This document shows, in pieces, positions 6,060-12,241 of a DNA stretch of 12,942 nt (within the stretch, counting starts at the first letter, position 1; each line of letters opens with the position of its first letter). The notes below the pieces were generated by a model, which was not told the DNA's origin, did not search any database, and saw only the letters and a program-made list of their open reading frames with translations. Location of the stretch: assembly GCA_050742155.1 (NCBI GenBank), contig JBOGFC010000053.1, positions 1 through 12,942 of the forward strand. The letters are read 5' to 3'. This DNA is from JBOGFC01 sp050742155. GTDB taxonomy: Bacteria > Actinomycetota > Acidimicrobiia > Spongiisociales > JALYHC01. The position numbers were made by a program, and so were the translations under genes.

Positions 6060-6087
6060 ATAGTAAACCCGGCCTTTAATGGGCCAA
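6060..6087 (-). promoter_or_regulatory. Candidate promoter of the infA-rplQ transcript
   Basis: Minus-strand TTGGCC at 6087-6082 and TACTAT at 6065-6060 are separated by 16 bp and resemble a housekeeping-sigma promoter. They sit in a short AT-rich patch of an otherwise GC-rich operon, overlapping the 3' end of map. Transcription would begin near 6053, giving a leader of about 30 nt before infA. A promoter ahead of infA is known in other bacteria. Evidence here is motif and position only. Confidence 0.5.
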
Positions 6088-6843
6088 TTCCCGCTGCTCA
6101 AAGACGGTCAGAACGTGCGGTCCGTCCGCTCGCAGGGCGATGGTGTGCTCGACGTGGGCCGACAGGCTGCCATCGGCGGTCACCACCGTCCAGTTGTCCC
6201 CGAGCAGCCTGGTCTCCCACCCTCCCACGTTGACCATCGGCTCGAGGCAAACGGCCATCCCGGTGCGGAGCTTCATCCCGCTGCCCGGCTCCCCGTAGTT
6301 GGGGATCTGCGGCTCCTCGTGCATCAGTCGCCCGATCCCATGGCCGACGTACTCCCGCACCACTGAGAAGCCGGCCCCTTCTGCGACCGTCTGCACCGCA
6401 TGGCCGAGATCCCCCAGGCGGGAGCCCGCCTTCACCAAGGCGATGGCCGCCCACAGCGCCTCTTCGGTCACTCGCAGCAGCTTCTCCACCTCGGGGGCTA
6501 TCTCACCGATCGGAAAGGTGATCGCCGCGTCGGCGTGCAACCCCTCGTAGATCGCCCCGGCGTCGACCGAGAGGATATCCCCCTCTCGCAGCCGGGACCG
6601 GCCGGGGATGCCGTGCACGATCACCTCGTTGGGAGAGGTGCAGATATGGGCGGGATATCCGCGGTAACCGAGGAAAGAAGACCGGCAGCCTGCCTCCTCC
6701 ATGACTCGGGCCGCCAGGGCGTCGAGGTCTTGCATGCTGATACCGGGCGCGGCCGCCCCCCGGATCTCCTCCAGCACCTTGGCCACCACCCGGCCGGCCA
6801 CCGCCATCTTGTCGAAGTCCGCCTCGCTCTTGATGGTGATCAC
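6076..6843 (-). CDS. map: Type I methionine aminopeptidase
   Basis: This enzyme removes the initiator methionine from nascent proteins. The 255-residue protein has the pita-bread fold with metal ligands Asp94 (SVDAG), Asp105 (HADAA), His168 (VGHGIG), Glu201 (CLEPM) and Glu232 (VEHTI), and the catalytic histidine in IVHGIP (His77). There is no N-terminal zinc-finger extension. The start is GTG, which overlaps the adk stop as GTGA, and gives the typical beginning ITIKSEADFDKM. Its 3' end carries the likely promoter for infA. Confidence 0.98.
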   Translation of the reverse strand: MITIKSEADFDKMAVAGRVVAKVLEEIRGAAAPGISMQDLDALAARVMEEAGCRSSFLGYRGYPAHICTSPNEVIVHGIPGRSRLREGDILSVDAGAIYEGLHADAAITFPIGEIAPEVEKLLRVTEEALWAAIALVKAGSRLGDLGHAVQTVAEGAGFSVVREYVGHGIGRLMHEEPQIPNYGEPGSGMKLRTGMAVCLEPMVNVGGWETRLLGDNWTVVTADGSLSAHVEHTIALRADGPHVLTVFEQRELAH

Positions 6844-7469
6844 GACCGCACCACCTCGAGGACTCGCTTGGTCACGGTATCGGGGTGCCCCAGCCCGTCG
6901 ACCCGCCGCAAGGATCCCCTGTCCCGGTAGAGATCAACCAACGGCTCGGTTTGGTCCCGGTAGACCCGCAGCCGGTTGCGCACCACTTCCTCTCGATCAT
7001 CATCCCGCTGGTAGAGCGGCTGCCCGTCCCGGTCACAGCGCCCGGGGTGCTCCGGTGGTTCGTCTTCCAGGTGGTAGACGTGCCCCTCCGGGCAGGAGCG
7101 CCGACCAGAGATGCGGCGTACCACCTCCTCCTCCGGGACCTCGAGGAGGATGACCACATCCAGGTTCACCCGTCCTTCCAGCGCCTTCGCCTGGGCGAGC
7201 GTACGGGGGAAACCGTCCAGTACGAACCCCGGCCGGCCATCGGGGCGGCGCAGGCGCTCGGAGACCATCTCGATGGTCACCTCGTCCGGGACGTACTCAC
7301 CGGCGTCCAGGTACCGCTTGGCCGTCCTGCCGAGCTCGGTGCCCTGCGCCACCTCCTCGCGGAACATGTCCCCGCTGGCGATGTGGGGGATCCCGAGCTC
7401 CTGGGCGAGCCGGTCGGCCTGGGTCCCCTTGCCGGCCCCCGGCGGGCCGAGAAACAGGATGCGTGTCAA
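6840..7469 (-). CDS. adk: Adenylate kinase, long form with LID domain
   Basis: Adk interconverts ATP plus AMP and two ADP. The 209-residue product has the P-loop GPPGAGKGT (8-16), the AMP-binding segment with FVLDGFPRT (82-90), and a full LID domain (about 120-160) ending in QRDDDREEVVRNRL. The LID carries Cys126, His130, Cys145 and Asp148, a possible metal site that differs from both the four-cysteine (or C-C-C-D) and the H-S-D-T types. The start is TTG, overlapping the secY stop as TTGA; homology fixes it, because upstream reading in this frame is antiphase secY. The secY-adk-map order is standard. Confidence 0.97.
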   Translation of the reverse strand: MTRILFLGPPGAGKGTQADRLAQELGIPHIASGDMFREEVAQGTELGRTAKRYLDAGEYVPDEVTIEMVSERLRRPDGRPGFVLDGFPRTLAQAKALEGRVNLDVVILLEVPEEEVVRRISGRRSCPEGHVYHLEDEPPEHPGRCDRDGQPLYQRDDDREEVVRNRLRVYRDQTEPLVDLYRDRGSLRRVDGLGHPDTVTKRVLEVVRS

Positions 7470-8761
7470 GCGAGGAAGCCCTCGTAGTTGCGCATGAGGA
7501 GCTGGCTCTCGATCTGCTTCATGGTCTCCAGAGCCACCCCCACCGTGATGAGGATGGAGATGCCGGCGAACTGGAAGGGAATCGCCCAGAGCACCAGCAC
7601 CACCGAGGGCAGCACGGCCACCGAGGCCAGCCACAGCGAGCCGGGCAGGGTGATGCGGGTGAGGATGTACTCGAGGTGGCGGGAGGTGGAGGTACCCGGA
7701 CGGATGCCCGGGATGAAGCCGCCCTGTCGCTGGATCATCTCCGCCTGGCGGGTCGGGTCGAACTGGATGGCCGTGTAGAAGTAGGTGAAGAAGATCACCA
7801 GGATGCCGAAGGCGGCGATGTACACGAAGCTGGACGGGTTGGCCAGGCGGTTGTCGACGAAGCTGCGGATCCCGGCCAGGATCGGGTTGTCGGTGGGAAT
7901 GGAGGTGGAGAGCAGGGCCGGGAAGTAGAGGACGCTGGAGGCGAAGATGATCGGGATCACCCCGGCGGTGTTGACCTTGAGCGGGATATAGGTGCTCTGC
8001 CCGCCCAGCACCCGCCGGCCCCGGACCCGCTTGGCGAACTGGATCGGGATGCGCCGCTGACCCTGCTCGACGAAGATGATGGCCACCACCATCGCCACGA
8101 AGAGGGCCATGAGGAGGACGAAGCGCACCGGCCCTCCGACCGCGTAGGCGCCGCTGATCTGGGCCGGGAGCTGGCTGATGATGCTGGCGAAGATGAGCAG
8201 CGACATGCCGTTGCCGATCCCCCGCTGGGTGATCAGCTCGCCCAGCCACATGATGAAGGCAGTGCCGGCCGTGAGGGTGAGCACGATCAACGACACCCGG
8301 CCGGTGGTGTAGTCGGTGATGAGGGGGATCCCGCCGGTGAGTTGTCCCCGGCTGAAGAGGAAGACCAAGCCGGTCGATTGCAGGAGGGCCAGCCCCACCG
8401 TCACGTAGCGGGTCCACTGGGTGATCACCCGCCGGCCCGCCTCACCCTCCTCCTGCAGCTTCTGCAGCCGGGGGATCACCACCGCCAGGAGCTGCATCAT
8501 GATGCTGGAGGTGATGTAGGGCATGATCCCCAGTGCGAACACCGAGAAGCTCTCCAGGGCTCCCCCGGAGAACAGGTTGAGGAGCCCCAGCACGCCCCCC
8601 TGCTCCTCGGTTTGCTCGGCCAGGCGCTGCACGTTGGCGAGGTCCACCCCCGGCACGGGGATCGAGGTCCCCAGCCGGTAGACGGCGAAGATCCCCAGCG
8701 TGAAGAGGATCTTGTTCCGCAGATCCGCGATGCGGAACATGTTCCGGTAGACGGCCAGCAT
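7466..8761 (-). CDS. secY: Protein translocase subunit SecY
   Basis: SecY is the pore of the Sec translocon in the plasma membrane. The 431-residue length and ten hydrophobic segments are normal. Visible signatures are the first membrane segment with RLGTSIPVPGVD (29-40), GIMPYITSSIMMQLL (78-92), ITQRGIGNGMSLLIFASI (177-194), the cytosolic loop GQRRIPIQFAKRV (234-246) used in ribosome and SecA binding, and the C-terminal tail MRNYEGFLA. The ATG at 8761 gives the standard N-terminus. Upstream is a 73-bp gap with nested inverted repeats, unusually large for this operon. The stop overlaps adk. Confidence 0.98.
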   Translation of the reverse strand: MLAVYRNMFRIADLRNKILFTLGIFAVYRLGTSIPVPGVDLANVQRLAEQTEEQGGVLGLLNLFSGGALESFSVFALGIMPYITSSIMMQLLAVVIPRLQKLQEEGEAGRRVITQWTRYVTVGLALLQSTGLVFLFSRGQLTGGIPLITDYTTGRVSLIVLTLTAGTAFIMWLGELITQRGIGNGMSLLIFASIISQLPAQISGAYAVGGPVRFVLLMALFVAMVVAIIFVEQGQRRIPIQFAKRVRGRRVLGGQSTYIPLKVNTAGVIPIIFASSVLYFPALLSTSIPTDNPILAGIRSFVDNRLANPSSFVYIAAFGILVIFFTYFYTAIQFDPTRQAEMIQRQGGFIPGIRPGTSTSRHLEYILTRITLPGSLWLASVAVLPSVVLVLWAIPFQFAGISILITVGVALETMKQIESQLLMRNYEGFLA

Positions 8762-8778
8762 CTAGCGCTCCGCTCCAG

Positions 8779-8829
8779 CGAACCTAAGGCTTGGCTGTAC
8801 CGCAGCGGTACAACACTGCCCAAGGTTCG
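8779..8829 (-). promoter_or_regulatory. Nested inverted repeats upstream of secY
   Basis: The outer arms CGAACCT (8779-8785) and AGGTTCG (8823-8829) enclose a 17-bp near-palindrome, TGTACCGC-A-GCGGTACA (8796-8812). A competing pair, CTTGG (8790-8794) with CCAAG (8820-8824), overlaps the outer right arm, so two folds exclude each other. This could be an attenuator-like leader for secY or an operator. A 26-codon frame, ATG at 8842 to TAG at 8762, begins inside the end of rplO after GAGGTGGTGG and stops directly before the secY ATG. It could be a leader peptide, though it is short enough to arise by chance. Confidence 0.45.
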
Positions 8830-8834
8830 ACTCG

Positions 8835-9296
8835 CTACTCATCCACCACCTCGGCCGAGCCGCCGGCGCTCTCGATCTTCTCCACCGCTCCGAGACTGAA
8901 GGCGTGCGCGCGGACGGTCAGCTTTCGGTCGAGGTCGCCCTGGCCCAGCACCTTGATGCGCCCCCGCTTCTTGACCAGCCCCCGGGCTCGCAACTCGTCG
9001 GGAGTGACGGTGGAGCCGGCCTCGAAAACCTGCAGGCGATCCACGTTGACAACTGCGAACTCCTCCCGGCCGGGGCGCTTGAAGCCCTTGAGCTTGGGGA
9101 TGCGGCGCTGGAGCGGCATCTGCCCACCCTCGAACCAGAGGGGCAGCTTGCCGCGCGCCTTGAGTCCCTTCATCCCCCGGCCGGCGGTCTTGCCGCGCCG
9201 TCCTCCTTCGCCACGCCCCACCCGGATCCGATCCTTGCGGGACCCCTCGGCGGGGCGGAGGTGGTGAAGCTTGAGCTGGCGCTTCTGGTGGGCCAT
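8835..9296 (-). CDS. rplO: 50S ribosomal protein L15
   Basis: L15 is a late-assembly large-subunit protein whose extended arm penetrates 23S rRNA. The 153-residue product has the glycine- and arginine-rich N-terminal arm (RVGRGEGGRRGKTAGRGMKG), then FEGGQMPLQRRIPKLKGF, and the globular C-terminal domain with VKVLGQGDL-like and AHAFS segments. It starts 7 bp after rpmD. The conserved upstream partner is rpmD, as in most spc operons. The following gap to secY is 73 bp. Confidence 0.97.
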   Translation of the reverse strand: MAHQKRQLKLHHLRPAEGSRKDRIRVGRGEGGRRGKTAGRGMKGLKARGKLPLWFEGGQMPLQRRIPKLKGFKRPGREEFAVVNVDRLQVFEAGSTVTPDELRARGLVKKRGRIKVLGQGDLDRKLTVRAHAFSLGAVEKIESAGGSAEVVDE

Positions 9297-9303
9297 GCTA
9301 CCT

Positions 9304-9492
9304 TTACGCCTCCTCTACATCCACCAGGTGGGCGATCCTCTGGATCATGCCACGGATGCCCGGCAGGTCCTGATGTTCCACGGTACTGCTGACGCGGCTG
9401 AGGCCCAGGCCCCGCGCGGTAGCCCGGATCTTGGGCTTCTCCCCGATCAGGCTCCGCACCAGGGTGACTCTCAGCTTGCGCTTCTCGGCCAT
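9304..9492 (-). CDS. rpmD: 50S ribosomal protein L30
   Basis: L30 is a small single-domain protein of the large subunit. The 62-residue product reads KLRVTLVRSLIGEKPKIRATARGLGL and continues with the conserved SSTVEHQDLPGIRGMIQRIAHLV. The ATG is preceded by GGAGGAAGAG, which lies in the second copy of a 17-bp repeat whose other copy encodes the end of rpsE. Before the intervening segment arose, rpsE and rpmD were probably directly adjacent. Confidence 0.97.
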   Translation of the reverse strand: MAEKRKLRVTLVRSLIGEKPKIRATARGLGLSRVSSTVEHQDLPGIRGMIQRIAHLVDVEEA

Positions 9493-9644
9493 CTCACTCT
9501 TCCTCCCAATTGCGAACCCAGCAATGAAAATCCGTCTGAAAAGCGCCGGCTTCGCTCGCCACCAGTTGGTCGTGCTCTTCCGGCCGGCGCACGCGCCGGC
9601 CGAGCTGCTGACGCGCGGCCGCCGTCGATCTCACTCTTCCTCCC
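9491..9644. repeat. 17-bp direct repeats bounding a 120-bp insert between rpsE and rpmD
   Basis: ATCTCACTCTTCCTCCC occurs at 9491-9507 and exactly again at 9628-9644 (period 137 bp). On the minus strand one copy encodes the Glu-rich end and stop of rpsE, and the other supplies the ribosome binding site and first two bases of the rpmD start. The 120 bp between them contain a perfect 10-bp inverted repeat, CGGCCGGCGC with GCGCCGGCCG (9581-9590 and 9593-9602), and an AT-richer segment at about 9508-9542. This looks like an insertion with duplicated ends, or a local duplication. No transposase is present. Confidence 0.9.
9494..9634 (-). CDS. Possible small ORF between rpsE and rpmD, 46 codons
   Basis: A GTG at 9634 overlaps the rpsE stop as GTGA and is preceded by GGGGAGGAAGA at good spacing. 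The frame stays open for 46 codons to TGA at 9494, one base before the rpmD ATG. The predicted product is basic at first (Arg at 2, 8, 13, 14, 16, 17), with a tail containing TDFHCWVRNWEEE. No family is recognised and no signal peptide or membrane segment is seen. GC at third positions is about 72%, lower than expected for these neighbours. It could be a real small gene, or a by-product of the repeat-bounded insert: the second repeat copy supplies its stop by frame coincidence. Confidence 0.3.
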   Translation of the reverse strand: MRSTAAARQQLGRRVRRPEEHDQLVASEAGAFQTDFHCWVRNWEEE

Positions 9645-10176
9645 CGACCTGGGCTCGCAGCATCTCCGCCGACCGGTAAGCGGCCAGCAACGCCGGCGGG
9701 GTGATGTCTTCGGTCCGCTTGCCCCGCAGCGCGGCGACCTCGTCAGGACGCCTCTGCCTCTCGAGGGCGTCGATGGTCGCCTTCGCCACGTTGACGTGGG
9801 TAGGAGATCCGAGCGACTTGGCCAGCACGTCGCGGATCCCGGCCGCCTCGAGGATCTGGCGGACCGGTCCCCCGGCGATCACCCCGGTGCCCGGGGAAGC
9901 CGGCTTGAGGAGAACTTGGGACGCTCCGCAGCGCCCTACCACCTCATGCACGATGGTGGTACCGGCCATCGGAACCGTCATCATCTGGTTGCGGGCCGAC
10001 TCCATCCCTTTCTGGATGGCGGCCGGGACCTCCTTGGCCTTCCCGTAGCCCATCCCCACCCGCCCATGGCCGTCACCGACCACGACCAGGGCGGTAAACG
10101 AGAAGCGGCGCCCGCCCTTCACCACCTTGGCCACTCGGTTGATGGTGATAACCCGCTCGTCGAGCTGTTCTGCCAT
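9631..10176 (-). CDS. rpsE: 30S ribosomal protein S5
   Basis: S5 helps translational fidelity and mRNA unwinding at the 30S entry. The 181-residue product has the N-terminal double-stranded-RNA-binding-like domain (about 5-70, LDERVITINRVAKVVKGGRRFSF-type block and VGDGHGRVGMGYGKAKEVPAAIQKG) and the C-terminal domain with HEVVGRCGASQVLLKPASPGTG and SPTHVNVAKATIDAL. GGGG precedes the ATG, 12 bp after rplR. Its last codons (GEEE and stop) lie within the 17-bp direct repeat. Confidence 0.98.
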   Translation of the reverse strand: MAEQLDERVITINRVAKVVKGGRRFSFTALVVVGDGHGRVGMGYGKAKEVPAAIQKGMESARNQMMTVPMAGTTIVHEVVGRCGASQVLLKPASPGTGVIAGGPVRQILEAAGIRDVLAKSLGSPTHVNVAKATIDALERQRRPDEVAALRGKRTEDITPPALLAAYRSAEMLRAQVGEEE

Positions 10177-10188
10177 GTCGTATCCCCT

Positions 10189-10539
10189 TTAGAACTCGAG
10201 TCCGTGCTGGCGGGCCGCCTCGGCCAGCGCCTTGACCCGCCCATGGAACCGGAATCCTCCCCGGTCGAAGACCACGCCCTGCACCCCGGCCTCCTTGGCT
10301 CGCTCGGCCAGCGCACGTCCCACGTCGGCGGCGGTCTCCACGGTCAGGGAGCGGGCCCGCACCTCCGATTCCTGAGAGGAAGCCGAGGCCAGCGTCCGCC
10401 CCCTCTGGTCGTCGATCACCTGGGCGTAGATGTATCGGTTGCTGCGGAACACTGCCAGCCGGGGGCGCTGGGCCGTCCCGTAGATCTTCTTGCGCACCCG
10501 CCGGTGCCTCCGGCGGCGCCCTACGTCCCTCGACGTCAT
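10189..10539 (-). CDS. rplR: 50S ribosomal protein L18
   Basis: L18 binds 5S rRNA and attaches it to the central protuberance. The 116-residue product has a basic N-terminus (RRRRHRRVRKKI), then RPRLAVFRSNRYIYAQVIDD and the conserved C-terminal VVFDRGGFRFHGRVKALAEAARQHGLEF. The ATG overlaps the rplF stop as ATGA, and the gene ends 12 bp before rpsE. Length and sequence are typical. Confidence 0.98.
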   Translation of the reverse strand: MTSRDVGRRRRHRRVRKKIYGTAQRPRLAVFRSNRYIYAQVIDDQRGRTLASASSQESEVRARSLTVETAADVGRALAERAKEAGVQGVVFDRGGFRFHGRVKALAEAARQHGLEF

Positions 10540-11078
10540 CTGGCCACCCCCGCCTTGCCCGCCTTGCGTCGCACCACCTCGTCGGCGTAGCGGATCCCCT
10601 TTCCCTTATAGGGCTCGGGGGGGCGCACGGCCCGGATGTCGGCCGCCACCTGTCCCACCACCTGCTTGTCGATGCCCCGCACGATGATGCGGTTCGGCTC
10701 GGGCACCTCGAAGGTCACCCCCTCAGGAGCCTCGATCTGCACCGGGTGGCTGTAGCCCACCAGCAGCTCCAGGTCCCGGCCCTTGAGGTTGGCGCGGTAA
10801 CCCACCCCGACGGTCTGCAGCTCCCGGCTGAATCCCTCACTCACCCCGTGCACCATGTTGGCCAGCAGGGCCCGGGAGAGGCCGTGCAGGGCGCGCGACT
10901 CCCGCTCCTCGTCGAGTCGTTCCACCCGAGCCTGGCCATCCTCGAGGACCACCTTCACCCGATCGTGGAAGCGGTGCTCCAGGATGCCCTTCGGACCCTT
11001 CACCACCACTCGTTGCCCTTCGATAGAGATCTCCACGCCGGAAGGGAGCGGCACGGGAAACAGACCAATCCGGCTCAT
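10536..11078 (-). CDS. rplF: 50S ribosomal protein L6
   Basis: L6 lies near the factor-binding site and sarcin-ricin loop. The 180-residue product starts MSRIGLFPVPLPSGVEI and contains two homologous L6 folds (about 1-82 and 83-180), ending with the signature RPPEPYKGKGIRYADE and a basic tail. ATG at 11078 is chosen over two GTG codons just upstream because it overlaps the rpsH stop as TGATG, fits the family N-terminus, and has GAGG 7 nt upstream. Confidence 0.97.
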   Translation of the reverse strand: MSRIGLFPVPLPSGVEISIEGQRVVVKGPKGILEHRFHDRVKVVLEDGQARVERLDEERESRALHGLSRALLANMVHGVSEGFSRELQTVGVGYRANLKGRDLELLVGYSHPVQIEAPEGVTFEVPEPNRIIVRGIDKQVVGQVAADIRAVRPPEPYKGKGIRYADEVVRRKAGKAGVAR

Positions 11079-11473
11079 CACCACACCTCGCAGACGATCT
11101 CGCCGCCCAGCCTCCGCCGGCGGGCCTCTCGGTCGGGCAAAAGGCCCTGCGAGGTCGAGACCACCATCACACCCAGGCCTCCCACGCTGCGGGGCAGCTG
11201 GTCGGCCGACTGGTAGACGCGCCGCCCCGGACTCGATACCCGGCGCAGGCCATTGATCACCCGGGTCCGGTCCGGTCCATAGCGGAGACGCACCCTCAGC
11301 TCCTTGCCAGGCCGCCCGGGCCGGACCTCGTATCCGTCGATGTAGCCCTCCGCCGCCAGGATCTTGGCCACCTGCTCGCGCAGCTTGGACGAGGGCATGA
11401 CCACCTCTTCCTGCAAGGCCAGGTTGGCGTTGCGGATACGGGTCAGCATGTCGGCCACCGGATCAGTCATCAT
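11078..11473 (-). CDS. rpsH: 30S ribosomal protein S8
   Basis: S8 binds helix 21 of 16S rRNA and in some bacteria represses the spc operon through a similar mRNA site. The product is 130-131 residues, with TDPVADMLTRIRNANLA at the start, MPSSKLREQVAKIL, and the C-terminal signature GLGVMVVSTSQGLLPDREARRRRLGGEIVCEVW-type block (GLGVMVVST is diagnostic). Two tandem ATG codons (11473 and 11470) are equally possible starts; the Shine-Dalgarno match is weak for both. It follows rpsN by 2 bp. Confidence 0.97.
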   Translation of the reverse strand: MMTDPVADMLTRIRNANLALQEEVVMPSSKLREQVAKILAAEGYIDGYEVRPGRPGKELRVRLRYGPDRTRVINGLRRVSSPGRRVYQSADQLPRSVGGLGVMVVSTSQGLLPDREARRRRLGGEIVCEVW

Positions 11474-11475
11474 CG

Positions 11476-11661
11476 CTACCAGGACGCCTTTCTCACGCCG
11501 GGGAGCTCACCCTTGTGGGCCAGCTTCCGCACGCACAGCCGGCACATGCCGAAGCGACGCAGGAACGCCCGGGGCCGCCCGCACCGGCGGCAGCGGTTGT
11601 AGCCACGGACGGCGAACTTCGGCTTGCGCCGCGCTTTCTCGACCAGCGATTTCTTGGCCAT
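11476..11661 (-). CDS. rpsZ: 30S ribosomal protein S14, zinc-binding short form
   Basis: S14 is in the 30S head. The 61-residue length and the cysteine pattern Cys24-x2-Cys27 and Cys40-x2-Cys43 mark the short zinc-binding type (also named rpsN1 or rpsZ), with the standard core CRRCGRPRAFLRRFGMCRLCVRKL-type region and the ending GVRKASW. It sits 3 bp after rplE and 2 bp before rpsH. Actinobacteria often keep a second, zinc-free rpsN elsewhere; none is visible in this window. Confidence 0.97.
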   Translation of the reverse strand: MAKKSLVEKARRKPKFAVRGYNRCRRCGRPRAFLRRFGMCRLCVRKLAHKGELPGVRKASW

Positions 11662-11664
11662 GTC

Positions 11665-12222
11665 TCAAGCACCTGCCTGTTGTCGTTGGAAGGGGAAACC
11701 GAAGGCCTCCAGGAGAGCCCGAGCCCCCTCATCGTCCTCTGCGGTGGTGCAGATGGTGATGTCCATGCCGCGCACCGCCGTCACCTTGTCATAGTCGACC
11801 TCCGGGAAAACCAGCTGCTCGGTCACTCCGAACGTGTAGTTGCCCCGCCCGTCGAAGGAGCGGGGGCTGAGGCCGCGGAAGTCCCGGATGCGGGGAATGG
11901 CCAGGGACAGTGTGCGGTCGAAGAACTCCCACATACGGTCCCCGCGCAAGGTCACCGACACCCCCACCGGGACACCAGCCCGCAGCTTGAACCCGGCCAC
12001 CGACTTGCGGGCGCGGTTGAGGCGAGCCTTCTGGCCAGTGATGACCGAGAGGTCCCGCAGGGCCCCCTCGATCTGGTTGGGGTCGCCGAGCGCCTCCCCG
12101 ACTCCCATGTTCACCACGATCTTCTCGAACCGAGGGGCCTCCATGACGTTGGAGAACCCCAGCCTGCGCATCAGTTCGGGCCGGACTTCCCGCTGGTACC
12201 GCTCCTTGAGGCGGGGGGCCAT
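11665..12222 (-). CDS. rplE: 50S ribosomal protein L5
   Basis: L5 binds 5S rRNA and contacts P-site tRNA. The 185-residue product has APRLKERYQREVRPELMRR at the start, then KIVVNMGVGEAL, the RNA-contact segment ITGQKARLNRARKSVAGFKLR, and the C-terminal TFGVTEQLVFPEVDYDK followed by GMDITICTTA. ATG at 12222 is chosen because GAGGAG lies 7 nt upstream; an in-frame GTG or ATG ten codons earlier gives an atypical N-terminus. It follows rplX by 19 bp. Confidence 0.98.
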   Translation of the reverse strand: MAPRLKERYQREVRPELMRRLGFSNVMEAPRFEKIVVNMGVGEALGDPNQIEGALRDLSVITGQKARLNRARKSVAGFKLRAGVPVGVSVTLRGDRMWEFFDRTLSLAIPRIRDFRGLSPRSFDGRGNYTFGVTEQLVFPEVDYDKVTAVRGMDITICTTAEDDEGARALLEAFGFPFQRQQAGA

Positions 12223-12241
12223 CAGTCTTCTCCTCTCTCGT

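Noticed and set aside
6840..8417. Apparent SecY-adenylate kinase fusion
   Set aside because: The N-terminal part is antiphase secY and is Pro, His, Arg rich. Adk begins at TTG 7469 by homology.
7463..8899. 478-codon plus-strand open frame opposite secY
   Set aside because: It lies entirely antisense to secY and parts of adk and rplO, with a composition rich in His, Glu, Asp, Gly and Arg, as expected from a GC-rich complement. No domain is recognisable.
9271..10590. 439-codon plus-strand frame opposite rpmD, rpsE and rplR
   Set aside because: It crosses several conserved minus-strand genes and looks like a GC-rich shadow. The part inside the 120-bp insert, from ATG 9524, also continues into rpsE antisense with no known domain.
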